Origin: an uncultured Eubacteriales bacterium
GTDB taxonomy: Bacteria > Bacillota > Clostridia > Peptostreptococcales > Anaerovoracaceae
Reading direction: 5' to 3'
DNA: 38,595 nt
Assembly: GCA_900318155.1 (NCBI GenBank)
Contig: ONJN01000084.1
Location: forward strand, 1-38,595
The translations under genes were made by a program, and so were the position numbers. Positions 7,468-14,757 of this stretch are shown here, in pieces; positions within the stretch are counted from its first letter, which is position 1; each line of letters begins with the position of its first letter. The notes under the pieces are model-generated. The model worked only from the letters and a program-made list of their open reading frames with translations. It was not told where the DNA came from and searched no databases.

Positions 7468-8271
7468 TCAATCGATCCTGATCAACGGAGTCGGAGCATC
7501 GCGCTCCGCGACGGTCAGTTTCAGATTTTTATCAACAAAAAAATCCTCTTCAAACAACATATTCCGCACGGTCAGGAAAGCCTGCGCCGGCGTGTTGTTC
7601 TCTTTACTTAGATGACCCAGGACAATCTCCGGCTTTCGATAACCTTCTGCCCGCTCCAGGATCCGGCAAAGGAGTTCTCCGGCCGCTTCATTCGATAAAT
7701 GACCGTGTTTTCCCAGAATTCTCCGTTTCAATGCATACGGATACGGCCCCACCCGCAGAATGTTCACTTCATGATTCGCTTCCAGAATCAGCGCGTCGGA
7801 ATCTTCCACCTCTTCAAAAATCTCCCTGGTCACACAGCCTGTGTCCGTTAAGATCGACACCTTGTGTCTGCCGTTTTCAAACGTATATCCGACCGGATCC
7901 GCAGCGTCATGCGACAAAGCAAAACTCGCAACACGAATATTCCCGATTTCAAAATGTTCTCTCCTGCAGATTACTTCCACACGATTCTGCGGAAGACGTT
8001 CACGCACACACTCAAGAGTGCCCTTTGTCCCGTAAACAGTTGCATTCTCAGCTTCCCGGCCAATCATCCGGATACTTTTCACATGATCCGCATGTTCATG
8101 TGTCAAAAGAATCCCGTCAACATCCGCCAGCTTCGCGCCACAGTTTTTCAATCCGGCTTTAATATGCTTTCCGGCGATCCCGGTATCGACAAGAAGAACC
8201 GTTTCATCATTCCTGACAAAATAGCAGTTCCCCGAGCTCCCGCTCGCAAAAGAACAAAATTCAAGTCCCAT
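7468..8271 (-). CDS. MBL-fold metallo-hydrolase, YycJ/WalJ-like
   Basis: A 267-residue metallo-beta-lactamase-fold protein. Metal ligands are seen in THEHADH (57-63), SHDA (His121), Asp143 in LTDTG, and GHLSNEAAG near 190-198; the second GHLSKENN lies near the C-terminus. The opening FASGSSGNCYFV and the GHLS motifs are characteristic of the YycJ/WalJ family, thought to act as nucleases or phosphodiesterases on DNA. In many Bacillota the gene sits with walRK; here it instead follows the restriction-modification genes by 23 bp on the same strand and may share their transcript. Its upstream GGGGG is a moderate ribosome site. Family assignment is firm, the exact substrate is not. Confidence 0.87.
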   Translation of the reverse strand: MGLEFCSFASGSSGNCYFVRNDETVLLVDTGIAGKHIKAGLKNCGAKLADVDGILLTHEHADHVKSIRMIGREAENATVYGTKGTLECVRERLPQNRVEVICRREHFEIGNIRVASFALSHDAADPVGYTFENGRHKVSILTDTGCVTREIFEEVEDSDALILEANHEVNILRVGPYPYALKRRILGKHGHLSNEAAGELLCRILERAEGYRKPEIVLGHLSKENNTPAQAFLTVRNMLFEEDFFVDKNLKLTVAERDAPTPLIRID

Positions 8272-8294
8272 AAAACCCCCTCAGATAATTCATT

Positions 8295-8945
8295 TCAGAC
8301 ATCACTTTCACCTGCTGCCGTGTGATTCTTATACGTATTCCAGGTCGGCTCATAATCAGCCGTTGCCTGATTGCCCCACATGTCCCATCCTTCACGGTCA
8401 CCACGTGCAAATAACTCGATGCGATTTGGAAGAGAGCAGGCTTCAATAATAGGGATAATTTCATCCGGCTTCCTGCTGTGTTCTCGCTTTCGCGTTCGTA
8501 TCAGATTCACCTGGGATCTGGCAGGTGCAAGCGTGCGGTTCGGAGCACTTTTTTTCTTTATGCCAAAGAGCAGCAATTCAGTCACATTACGGAAATAGAA
8601 ACCGACGCCACGTCCATCGGGCATACCATCTTTCCGCACCTTTTCCCATACGATGTTCCCCTTGTAGTCAAACCCCCAGGCATCCATAACAGCGAGTCCG
8701 TCCGGAAGCATTGCATTCGGGATCCATAAATACAGATGGGCCTTCTCATCCGCTATTTCATTGACAGGCAAAGCCTTGATTTCATCCAGAGTCATCGTTT
8801 CATAACGATTTAACCGCTTATGCTCAGGAGCAACTTTACCTCTTCTGTTCTGAAACCGCCACGGTGGATCAGCGTAAATTGTGTTGTATTTCTTACCCTT
8901 CGTAAAGTTCCGAAAGTCGTTTACTGTATGCTTCAAGTCGCTCAT
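8295..8945 (-). CDS. MT-A70 family DNA adenine methyltransferase of an R-M system
   Basis: A SAM-dependent N6-adenine methyltransferase. With the chosen start (ATG at 8945-8943, sequence MSDLKHT) it is 216 residues. The catalytic motif DPPW lies at 26-29 in YADPPWRFQNRRG, and further family features are AHLYLWIPNAMLPDG, GRGVGFYFRNVTELLLFG and KPDEIIPIIEACS...RIELFARG. The frame is open for 37 more codons upstream, but that part overlaps the endonuclease and shows no family similarity. The gene overlaps the endonuclease end by 53 bp, so translation is probably coupled. In this context it should protect the host from the adjacent BglII/BstYI-like nuclease. The target sequence cannot be deduced; the nuclease family suggests a GATC-containing site. 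Confidence 0.87.
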   Translation of the reverse strand: MSDLKHTVNDFRNFTKGKKYNTIYADPPWRFQNRRGKVAPEHKRLNRYETMTLDEIKALPVNEIADEKAHLYLWIPNAMLPDGLAVMDAWGFDYKGNIVWEKVRKDGMPDGRGVGFYFRNVTELLLFGIKKKSAPNRTLAPARSQVNLIRTRKREHSRKPDEIIPIIEACSLPNRIELFARGDREGWDMWGNQATADYEPTWNTYKNHTAAGESDV

Positions 8946-9594
8946 ATCCTTCGACACACTCCTTCCTGATACCAATAGCAAGCACGGGACATCCGCCATT
9001 TCTCCTGCTATCCAGTCTGTATGTAAGTTTTCCCATCCATGTTGTGGAAGCCCCATACTTCGCCATAATCCCTATCTCCTTGAAAATATCATTCAATTCC
9101 TCCGCTCGGGTTACTATGACACCACAATCAATTAGACCACAGTCAAAATATGTTCTCATTGCCAGTAAATCCCGGTCAAACGTCTGATCTTTACTGTTCC
9201 ATTCAAGGTCAAACGCTACTTTATTCTTTAAAAAATCAATATTGTGACCATCTATATATCCCTTGATTGTCTCAGTTTCATACGGTTCATCAGCGAAGCG
9301 ACCTCGGCGCTGTGCTGTTTTCCTCGGGTATTTCTTGACCACCAAATCCCCTGATATCCGTATTTCCCGCCACCCATATGGATAAAGAACATCATCGAAC
9401 TTCTTGGGGACAGGACTTTCATTCCCGCCAGCCTTTGTGATATCCTGCACAGTCAATTTCAACTGTCGGAGACACTCCTGAATCTCCCGCCATTCTTCAA
9501 AAAAACTCTCATACAGAATCTCCAACGCATGACCATAATTTCGAAATTCGAATTTCTTCAGAATATCAGCATCTATGTACTTACTAAACGACAT
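8893..9594 (-). CDS. BglII/BstYI-family type II restriction endonuclease
   Basis: 233 residues resembling the BglII/BstYI restriction endonucleases, which cut GATC-containing palindromes. The catalytic region is HNIDFLKNKVAFDLEWN (117-133): Asp120, then Glu131 and Asn133, matching the Asp...Glu-x-Gln/Asn arrangement of this family rather than the common PD-ExK. The C-terminal block with YGASTTWMGKL (180-190) and GGCPVLAIGI (200-209) is also family-like. The length is normal. The start overlaps the upstream small regulator gene by 11 bp, and the end overlaps the methyltransferase start. Site specificity is inferred from the family only; AGATCT and GGATCC do occur in the window, so such sites are not strictly avoided. 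Confidence 0.83.
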   Translation of the reverse strand: MSFSKYIDADILKKFEFRNYGHALEILYESFFEEWREIQECLRQLKLTVQDITKAGGNESPVPKKFDDVLYPYGWREIRISGDLVVKKYPRKTAQRRGRFADEPYETETIKGYIDGHNIDFLKNKVAFDLEWNSKDQTFDRDLLAMRTYFDCGLIDCGVIVTRAEELNDIFKEIGIMAKYGASTTWMGKLTYRLDSRRNGGCPVLAIGIRKECVEGYERLEAYSKRLSELYEG

Positions 9595-9766
9595 CCTGTC
9601 TATTCTCCTTTCTGTCCAGCGTTGAAATGAACTTCTGAATGATTGCTGAAACGGTTATTCCATGCTCAGCAGCGTATATTTTCAGCTTTTTCTTTTCTTC
9701 CACCGTCAGAGAAATATTAAGGGTGGTTTTTTCTGTATCATTCGCACCATTCTTTACGCCCATCAT
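9584..9766 (-). CDS. Ribbon-helix-helix protein, probable R-M controller
   Basis: A 60-residue protein. TTLNISLTVEEKKKLKIYAAEHGITVSAIIQKFI (14-47) fits the ribbon-helix-helix fold: a short beta strand followed by two helices, as in Arc/CopG-type DNA-binding proteins. Two adjacent ATGs are possible starts; GGAGG is 4 bases from the first and 7 from the second. It is the first gene of the leftward unit, its stop lies inside the endonuclease start region (11-bp overlap), and a symmetric site lies over the promoter just upstream. It is therefore probably the autoregulator that delays nuclease expression. An antitoxin-like role is possible but there is no toxin-like partner. Confidence 0.72.
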   Translation of the reverse strand: MMGVKNGANDTEKTTLNISLTVEEKKKLKIYAAEHGITVSAIIQKFISTLDRKENRQDVV

Positions 9767-9798
9767 AAGTCCTCCTTTACTTCCTGCGCATATGGTGA

Positions 9799-9839
9799 AT
9801 TATTGAATTGATTATACCAATAATAATTTCTGATTTCAA
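9799..9839 (-). promoter_or_regulatory. Promoter and symmetric operator of the R-M operon
   Basis: On the minus strand TTGAAA (9839-9834), a 17-bp spacer and TATAAT (9816-9811) form a near-consensus sigma-A promoter. A 7-bp inverted repeat, ATTATTG (9799-9805) and CAATAAT (9818-9824), is centred at 9811.5, exactly on the -10 box. A dimeric repressor bound there would block RNA polymerase. The ribbon-helix-helix protein is the likely ligand. Confidence 0.72.
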
Positions 9840-9974
9840 TCTGTAAAAAAGAGAATTAAGAAGATATGAACTAAAAGCGGCCTGTTGTGTTATCATATAG
9901 TTGAAATATCGGAGCCGGCACTACAGTGAACAGCTCTCACAGTAACTGCGCTCTGCTAAAAAATGAAAGGAACA

Positions 9975-10021
9975 GGAACCCCGGGTCAAAGCGAATCACC
10001 CTGTCTGACCCCGCTGGTTCC
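9975..10021 (+). other. Imperfect hairpin just upstream of rnhA
   Basis: GGAACC (9975-9980) can pair with GGTTCC (10016-10021), and GGGTCA (9983-9988) with TGACCC (10006-10011), around a 17-base loop. It ends 11 bases before the rnhA start codon and no T-run follows. Around it, the 266 bp between the R-M promoter side and rnhA contain no gene. The role is unknown; it could shape rnhA mRNA or be a remnant. Confidence 0.35.
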
Positions 10022-10032
10022 GCCAGAAAAAC

Positions 10033-10584
10033 ATGCCAAATATCGTTAAAATATATACTGACGGCGCCTGTTCGGGCAACCAGAACAGGCAAAACGTCGG
10101 CGGCTGGGGCGCCGTCCTGGAATACGGCGAACACCGAAAAGAGCTGCACGGCGGCGAAAAAAATACTACCAACAACCGCATGGAACTCACCGCTGTTATC
10201 GAAGCATTCAAAGCTTTAAAGAAAGACGGCCTTTTAATCGACCTCTTTTCTGACAGCTCGTACGTGATGAATTGCTTCCGGAACGGCTGGTATAAATCCT
10301 GGGAAAAAAACGGCTGGAAAACCGCATCCAGGAAACCTGTAGAAAATCAGGAACTCTGGAAAGAACTGCTGGCGCTGGTCAGAAAACACGACGTCCGGTT
10401 CTTCCGTGTCAAAGGACACGTCAATTTCAACAGCGGCTCCGCCGATTCCGGAAAACTGTATCGCAAATTCACAGAATGGAACGGCAAAGATTTTTCCTTT
10501 GACGATTTCACGCACGTGACGGAAATGAACAATCGTGCCGATGAACTGGCAAACGCGGGGATCGACGAAGTCCGGTCACAGTGA
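10033..10584 (+). CDS. rnhA: Ribonuclease HI
   Basis: 183 residues. It cleaves the RNA strand of RNA-DNA hybrids. The catalytic carboxylates are all visible: Asp10 in YTDGACSGN, Glu51 in NNRMELTAVIEA, Asp74 in FSDSSYV and Asp170 in NNRADELAN; His129 in VKGHV is the flexible active-site histidine. An insert of about 30 residues (131-164) separates GHV from the last motif, longer than in E. coli RNase HI. There is no clear Shine-Dalgarno before the ATG; the start is chosen because MPNIVKIYTDGACSGN aligns with the family N-terminus. The next gene (transporter) follows on the same strand but appears to have its own promoter. Confidence 0.93.
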   Translation: MPNIVKIYTDGACSGNQNRQNVGGWGAVLEYGEHRKELHGGEKNTTNNRMELTAVIEAFKALKKDGLLIDLFSDSSYVMNCFRNGWYKSWEKNGWKTASRKPVENQELWKELLALVRKHDVRFFRVKGHVNFNSGSADSGKLYRKFTEWNGKDFSFDDFTHVTEMNNRADELANAGIDEVRSQ

Positions 10585-10632
10585 ACCATGCTACATTTGC
10601 TGTTTTCACCGAGACAGTCAGTTTTCGGAGAT

Positions 10633-10661
10633 TTTTCAATTACTGTCTTGTATTATATAAA
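10633..10661 (+). promoter_or_regulatory. Possible promoter of the EamA transporter gene
   Basis: TTTTCA (10633-10638), a 17-bp spacer and TATAAA (10656-10661) lie about 28 bp upstream of the proposed TTG start. This supports starting the gene downstream of it rather than at the earlier ATG at 10581. Confidence 0.4.
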
Positions 10662-10688
10662 TTACTTAAAGAAAGGTCTGATCCAATT

Positions 10689-11636
10689 TTGAAAAAAGGA
10701 TATCTTTACATCGCCATAACCACCATTTTATTCAGTACGATGGAGATTGTGCTGAAACTGCTTGGCAACATTAACCCGATCCAGATGACGTTCACGAGAT
10801 TTATCGTGGGCGGACTCGTGCTTCTGCCCTTTGCCCTGAAGCATCTGAAGTTACGTGGACTGCGTTTTACCGCGTCGGACATGCGGATGTTCGCGATCTC
10901 GGGCTTTATCGGAATCACTTTGTCGATGTCGCTGTATCAGACAGCGCTCATCTATACGGACGCTTCCGTCGTGGCAATTCTGTTTTCAAGCAACCCGGTG
11001 TTTGTACTGCTGTTCGCGCATCTGCTGCTTCGGGACCCGATTTATAAACGAAATATTCTGGCGCTCGCACTGGACATTGTGGGAATCCTCTTCATTATCA
11101 ACATTATAAACATGAGGCTTGATCCGCGGGGCGTGACACTGTCGATTCTCTCGGCGCTTCTGTTCGCGCTGTACGGAGTGCTCGGAAAAAAGCCCAGCGT
11201 CAAATTCGGCGGGCTCGCGGCGTCGTGCATGGGATTTCTATTTGGAGGGACCGAGATGGTCATTTTATCACTCTTTTCTCATATTCCGGCGCTCGCGTCG
11301 TTCCTGAACAAAGTCGGCCTCGGAAAATTCGCGAACATTCCTTTTTTCCAAGGGTATTCTTTGTCGATCCTGCCGTATCTGATCTATATCTGCATCGGCG
11401 TGACAGGAATCGGCTATGCCTGCTATTTCATGGCCATGGAAAGTGTGCCGGTAAGCATGGTTTCACTGGTATTCTTTTTTAAACCGATCCTGGCGCCGAT
11501 TCTCGCACTGTTCATCCTGGGCGACCCAATGCCGGTCAGCAAAGTTATCGGCATTATTTTCATCCTGATCGGTTCAATGTGTAACATTTTACCGCAGATC
11601 CTGAAAGACCGGCGCTCTGCGCAGACAACGGGATAA
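10689..11636 (+). CDS. EamA/DMT-family membrane transporter
   Basis: About 315 residues with ten hydrophobic segments arranged as two EamA (drug/metabolite transporter) repeats. The first runs from GYLYIAITTILFSTMEIVLK through LALDIVGILFIINII, the second from GVTLSILSALLFALYGVLGK to VIGIIFILIGSMCNILP. The family moves metabolites or drugs across the cytoplasmic membrane; the substrate cannot be told. The frame is open back to an ATG at 10581, but those 36 residues are not family-like and lie over a promoter-like sequence. A TTG at 10689 begins the conserved LKKGYLYIA part and has GAAAGG about 12 bases upstream. The start is therefore uncertain, the family is not. Confidence 0.82.
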   Translation: MKKGYLYIAITTILFSTMEIVLKLLGNINPIQMTFTRFIVGGLVLLPFALKHLKLRGLRFTASDMRMFAISGFIGITLSMSLYQTALIYTDASVVAILFSSNPVFVLLFAHLLLRDPIYKRNILALALDIVGILFIINIINMRLDPRGVTLSILSALLFALYGVLGKKPSVKFGGLAASCMGFLFGGTEMVILSLFSHIPALASFLNKVGLGKFANIPFFQGYSLSILPYLIYICIGVTGIGYACYFMAMESVPVSMVSLVFFFKPILAPILALFILGDPMPVSKVIGIIFILIGSMCNILPQILKDRRSAQTTG

Positions 11637-11680
11637 ATCGGACAAAGGATCTGCCGTTCTAAAAAACAAGGAGGTACATC

Positions 11681-13075
11681 ATGTCAATTGTAAGTGCTGT
11701 TATGGTTCCGCACCCGCCGATGATCATTCCGGAAGTCGGCAAAGGAACAGAAGCCATGATCCAGATTACGATCGACGCTTATGAAAAAGCATCTCAGTTC
11801 GTTGCGGCGACAAAACCTGATACTGTCATTGTCGCGTCTCCGCACAACGTTTTATACACTGACTATTTCAATATTTCGGACGGCGAACATGCTGTCGGCT
11901 CACTGGAAGCCTTTGACGCGGACGATGTGCGACTCGAGGTCGATTATGACACTGAACTGATCGCGGAATTCTGCCGTCTCGCAGACAGGGATAAAGTCGA
12001 CGCCGGGCTGCTCGGTCAGCGCGGCGAATACCGGAATCTTGATCATGCGACACTGATCCCGCTTTATTTTCTCAGAAAAAACTACACAGACTTTAAGGTT
12101 GTTCGCATCGGTCTTTCAGGACTCCCTTATTCGGATCATTACCGCGTCGGCATGCTCCTGAAAGAAGCTTCTGAAAATACCGGCCGGCGCGTTGCTTTTA
12201 TCGGAAGCGGCGATCTTTCCCATAAACTGTCACCATTCGGTCCGTACGGTTTTGCCGACGAAGGCCCGTATTACGACGAGCAGATTATGGATGTCATGGG
12301 AGACGCATCGTTCGGAAAACTACTGGACTTTGACCCGGTCTTCTGCGAAAAAGCGGCCGAATGCGGTCACCGCTCATTTATAATCATGGCCGGAGCACTT
12401 GACCGGACGTCCGTCACACCTGAAAAACTCAGCTACCAGGATGTAACCGGTGTAGGATACGGCGTCTGCACTTATACGATCAACGACCCTGATGAGACCC
12501 GCAATTTCCTCGATCAGTGGAGTGTAAAGAAAGCCGCAGAACTCTCTGAAAAGAAAAAGAATGAAGATTCCTACGTTAAGCTCGCCAGGAAAACAATCGA
12601 GACTTACGTCAGAACCGGACAAAAAATTCCTGTTCCGGAAGATTTGCCGTCCGAAATGACCGACCGGAAGGCCGGCGTCTTTGTTTCGCTCCATAAAGAA
12701 GGACAACTGCGCGGCTGCATCGGCACAATCAAAGGACTTCGTGACTCCGTCGCCAGAGAGATCATCGAAAACGCAATCAGCTCCTCAACCAGAGACACCC
12801 GCTTTCACGCGGTTCAGGCAGACGAGCTGGATAAGCTGGAATACAGCGTCGATGTACTGAGCCCTGCTGAACAGGTTCACTCCCTGGCAGAACTCGATGT
12901 CAAAAAATACGGCGTCATCGTTACCAAAGGCGCTCAGAGCGGCCTGCTGCTGCCAAATCTTGATGGCGTGGACACTCCGATGGAGCAGATCAAAATAGCA
13001 AAAAGAAAAGCCGGCATCCCTGTAAGCGACAATAATATAAAAGTTTACCGCTTTGAAGTCGTTCGGCATTTCTGA
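11681..13075 (+). CDS. Memo (LigB-like) and AMMECR1 fusion, AmmeMemoRadiSam system
   Basis: 464 residues in two parts. Residues 1-272 resemble class III extradiol dioxygenases/Memo: HP at 11-12, SPHN (53-56), DHATLIPL (121-128), GSGDLSHKL (175-183) and the closing GVGYGVCTY. Residues about 296-464 form an AMMECR1 domain with its hallmark QLRGCIG (342-348) and GLLLPNLDGVDTP. The two are joined by a Lys/Glu-rich linker (about 275-296). The radical SAM partner follows after 17 bp, each gene with a strong Shine-Dalgarno (AAGGAGG and GGAGG), so together they make the complete three-component AmmeMemoRadiSam set. The set's chemistry is not established; a role in modifying a protein or metabolite is usually assumed. 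The family assignment is secure, the function unknown. Confidence 0.9.
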   Translation: MSIVSAVMVPHPPMIIPEVGKGTEAMIQITIDAYEKASQFVAATKPDTVIVASPHNVLYTDYFNISDGEHAVGSLEAFDADDVRLEVDYDTELIAEFCRLADRDKVDAGLLGQRGEYRNLDHATLIPLYFLRKNYTDFKVVRIGLSGLPYSDHYRVGMLLKEASENTGRRVAFIGSGDLSHKLSPFGPYGFADEGPYYDEQIMDVMGDASFGKLLDFDPVFCEKAAECGHRSFIIMAGALDRTSVTPEKLSYQDVTGVGYGVCTYTINDPDETRNFLDQWSVKKAAELSEKKKNEDSYVKLARKTIETYVRTGQKIPVPEDLPSEMTDRKAGVFVSLHKEGQLRGCIGTIKGLRDSVAREIIENAISSSTRDTRFHAVQADELDKLEYSVDVLSPAEQVHSLAELDVKKYGVIVTKGAQSGLLLPNLDGVDTPMEQIKIAKRKAGIPVSDNNIKVYRFEVVRHF

Positions 13076-13092
13076 GAATCGGAGGAATCAGC

Positions 13093-13935
13093 ATGAAAAA
13101 CCAATGCAGCGTATGCTTCCGTCATTGCAGTCCGGTGGAAGGTGAAACCGGTTTTTGCCGCGCCCGGACGATGAAAGACGGGAAAATGATCTGTACAAAC
13201 TACGGTAAACTGACGGCGGTCGCTCTTGATCCGATTGAAAAAAAACCGCTCCGCCGTTTTTATCCCGGAAGTATGATTTTATCGGTGGGAAGTTATGGCT
13301 GTAATCTACACTGTCCGTTTTGTCAAAACAATGAAATTTCAATGATTACACCACAGGAAGCAAAGACGCGCTTTGTCACTCCTCAAGAGCTGGCCGGACT
13401 GGCGCTTGAACTCAGAGACCGAAACAATATCGGTATCGCTTTTACATATAATGAAGCGCTGATCGGCTATGAATACGTGCGTGATACCGCCCGGCTCGTC
13501 CATAAAAACGGTATGAAAAACGTAATTGTGACCAACGGAACAGCTTCGCTGGAGGTACTGGAAGAACTGAAACCGTACATCGACGCGATGAACATCGACC
13601 TGAAAAGTTTCCGCAGTGACTATTACCGCGACGTACTCGGAGGTGATTTGGCAATGACAAAGGCTTTTATCGCTGAAGCCGCTCGTTTCTGCCATATCGA
13701 AATCACAACACTCATTGTGCCGGGCGAAAACGATACCGAGGAAGAAATACGTGCGATTACATCCTGGATCGCGTCCCTGAAAAACGGGAAGGGACATGAT
13801 ATTCCTCTTCACATCACCCGCTTTTTCCCACGTTATCAAATGACGGACCGACCGGCTACAGAAATCAGTAAAATCTATCGGCTGCTGAGCATCGCCCGTG
13901 AAAAGCTGGACTATGTTTTCCCCGGTAACTGTTAA
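13093..13935 (+). CDS. amrS: AmmeMemoRadiSam system radical SAM enzyme
   Basis: 280 residues. The radical SAM 4Fe-4S ligands are Cys70, Cys74 and Cys77 in YGCNLHCPFCQN (CX3CX2C). An N-terminal cysteine cluster (Cys5, Cys8, Cys12, Cys22) resembles the extra metal site of this subgroup, related to pyruvate-formate-lyase-activating enzymes. Further family features are FTYNEALIGYEYV, NGTASLEVLEEL, AMNIDLKSFR and PLHITRFFPRYQM near the C-terminus. It presumably generates a substrate radical acting with the Memo-AMMECR1 protein encoded just upstream. The length is somewhat shorter than many members. The target substrate is unknown. Confidence 0.9.
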   Translation: MKNQCSVCFRHCSPVEGETGFCRARTMKDGKMICTNYGKLTAVALDPIEKKPLRRFYPGSMILSVGSYGCNLHCPFCQNNEISMITPQEAKTRFVTPQELAGLALELRDRNNIGIAFTYNEALIGYEYVRDTARLVHKNGMKNVIVTNGTASLEVLEELKPYIDAMNIDLKSFRSDYYRDVLGGDLAMTKAFIAEAARFCHIEITTLIVPGENDTEEEIRAITSWIASLKNGKGHDIPLHITRFFPRYQMTDRPATEISKIYRLLSIAREKLDYVFPGNC

Positions 13936-13944
13936 CAATCCCTT

Positions 13945-13985
13945 GTGAAACTCAGGCAGTCAGCAGCTTTCGGCGGCAGTTTCAC
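13945..13985. other. Inverted repeat between amrS and the response regulator
   Basis: GTGAAACT (13945-13952) is inverted at 13978-13985 (AGTTTCAC), and short GC-rich inverted repeats (GGCAGT/ACTGCC) lie at its right end. No T-run follows, so it is not a clear terminator. It may be an operator or mRNA structure in the 119-bp gap before the two-component genes. Confidence 0.3.
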
Positions 13986-14054
13986 TGCCCCGGCAGGCCG
14001 CAGGGCTCGTTCCTTCCTTAAAAGCTACATTCTGACAAAAGAAAAGAGGTAAAC

Positions 14055-14735
14055 ATGCGACTGCTCCTTGCAGAAGATGAAAAATCCCTGTCCAAAGCAC
14101 TGGTGAGAATACTCACGCACAGCAATTACTCTGTCGACGCTGTTTACGACGGAGAAGAGGCACTGGACTATCTCGATACAGAAAACTACGATGGTGTCAT
14201 CCTCGACATCATGATGCCGAAAATGGACGGACTAACCGTGCTGAAAACAATCCGCGAACGTGGAAATCTGGTACCGGTCATCCTTTTGACGGCAAAATCC
14301 GAAATCGACGACAAAGTAAGGGGCCTCGATCTCGGTGCCAACGACTACCTGACAAAGCCCTTCGACCCAAAAGAACTCCTTGCAAGGATTCGCGCCATGA
14401 CCCGCACGCAAATCGCTTCGCCGAACAGTGTGCTCAGAATCGGCAATATTTCTCTCGACCAGAAATCTTTTGAGCTCTCATCGCCGGCCGGCAGCTACCG
14501 CCTCGCCAATAAAGAGTATCAGGTCATGGAACTGCTCATGTCCAATCAAAATAGTATCATTCCTACAGAACATATTTTTGAACGCATCTGGGGCTACGAC
14601 AGTGAAGCGGAAATCAATACAGTCTGGGTCTACATTTCCTACCTCCGCAAAAAGCTGACAAAGCTCAACGCCAATATCAAAATCAAAGCGACCAGGAATA
14701 CCGGTTACTCGATTGAAGAGATCAGCGATCAGTGA
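14055..14735 (+). CDS. OmpR/PhoB-family response regulator
   Basis: 226 residues. The receiver domain has acidic residues at 7-8, the phospho-acceptor Asp51 in ILDIMMP, Thr79 in LLTA and Lys101 in LTKPF. Residues about 125-222 are an OmpR-type winged helix (ANKEYQVMELLM, HIFERIWGYDSEAEINTVWVYISYLRKKL). It should bind direct repeats as a dimer when phosphorylated by the kinase encoded 22 bp downstream. The 11-bp-spaced repeats at 16131-16150 in front of the lipoprotein gene fit its binding style. Shine-Dalgarno AAGAGG is present. The signal is unknown. Confidence 0.92.
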   Translation: MRLLLAEDEKSLSKALVRILTHSNYSVDAVYDGEEALDYLDTENYDGVILDIMMPKMDGLTVLKTIRERGNLVPVILLTAKSEIDDKVRGLDLGANDYLTKPFDPKELLARIRAMTRTQIASPNSVLRIGNISLDQKSFELSSPAGSYRLANKEYQVMELLMSNQNSIIPTEHIFERIWGYDSEAEINTVWVYISYLRKKLTKLNANIKIKATRNTGYSIEEISDQ

Positions 14736-14757
14736 CCCAGAACCGGAGGAATGAGCG

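Noticed and set aside
8946..9056. N-terminal extension of the methyltransferase
   Set aside because: The 37 codons overlap the endonuclease frame and carry no methyltransferase similarity; the internal ATG at 8945 has better support.
10581..10688. N-terminal extension of the EamA transporter
   Set aside because: The sequence is not family-like and overlies a promoter-like region; the conserved part begins at the TTG at 10689.
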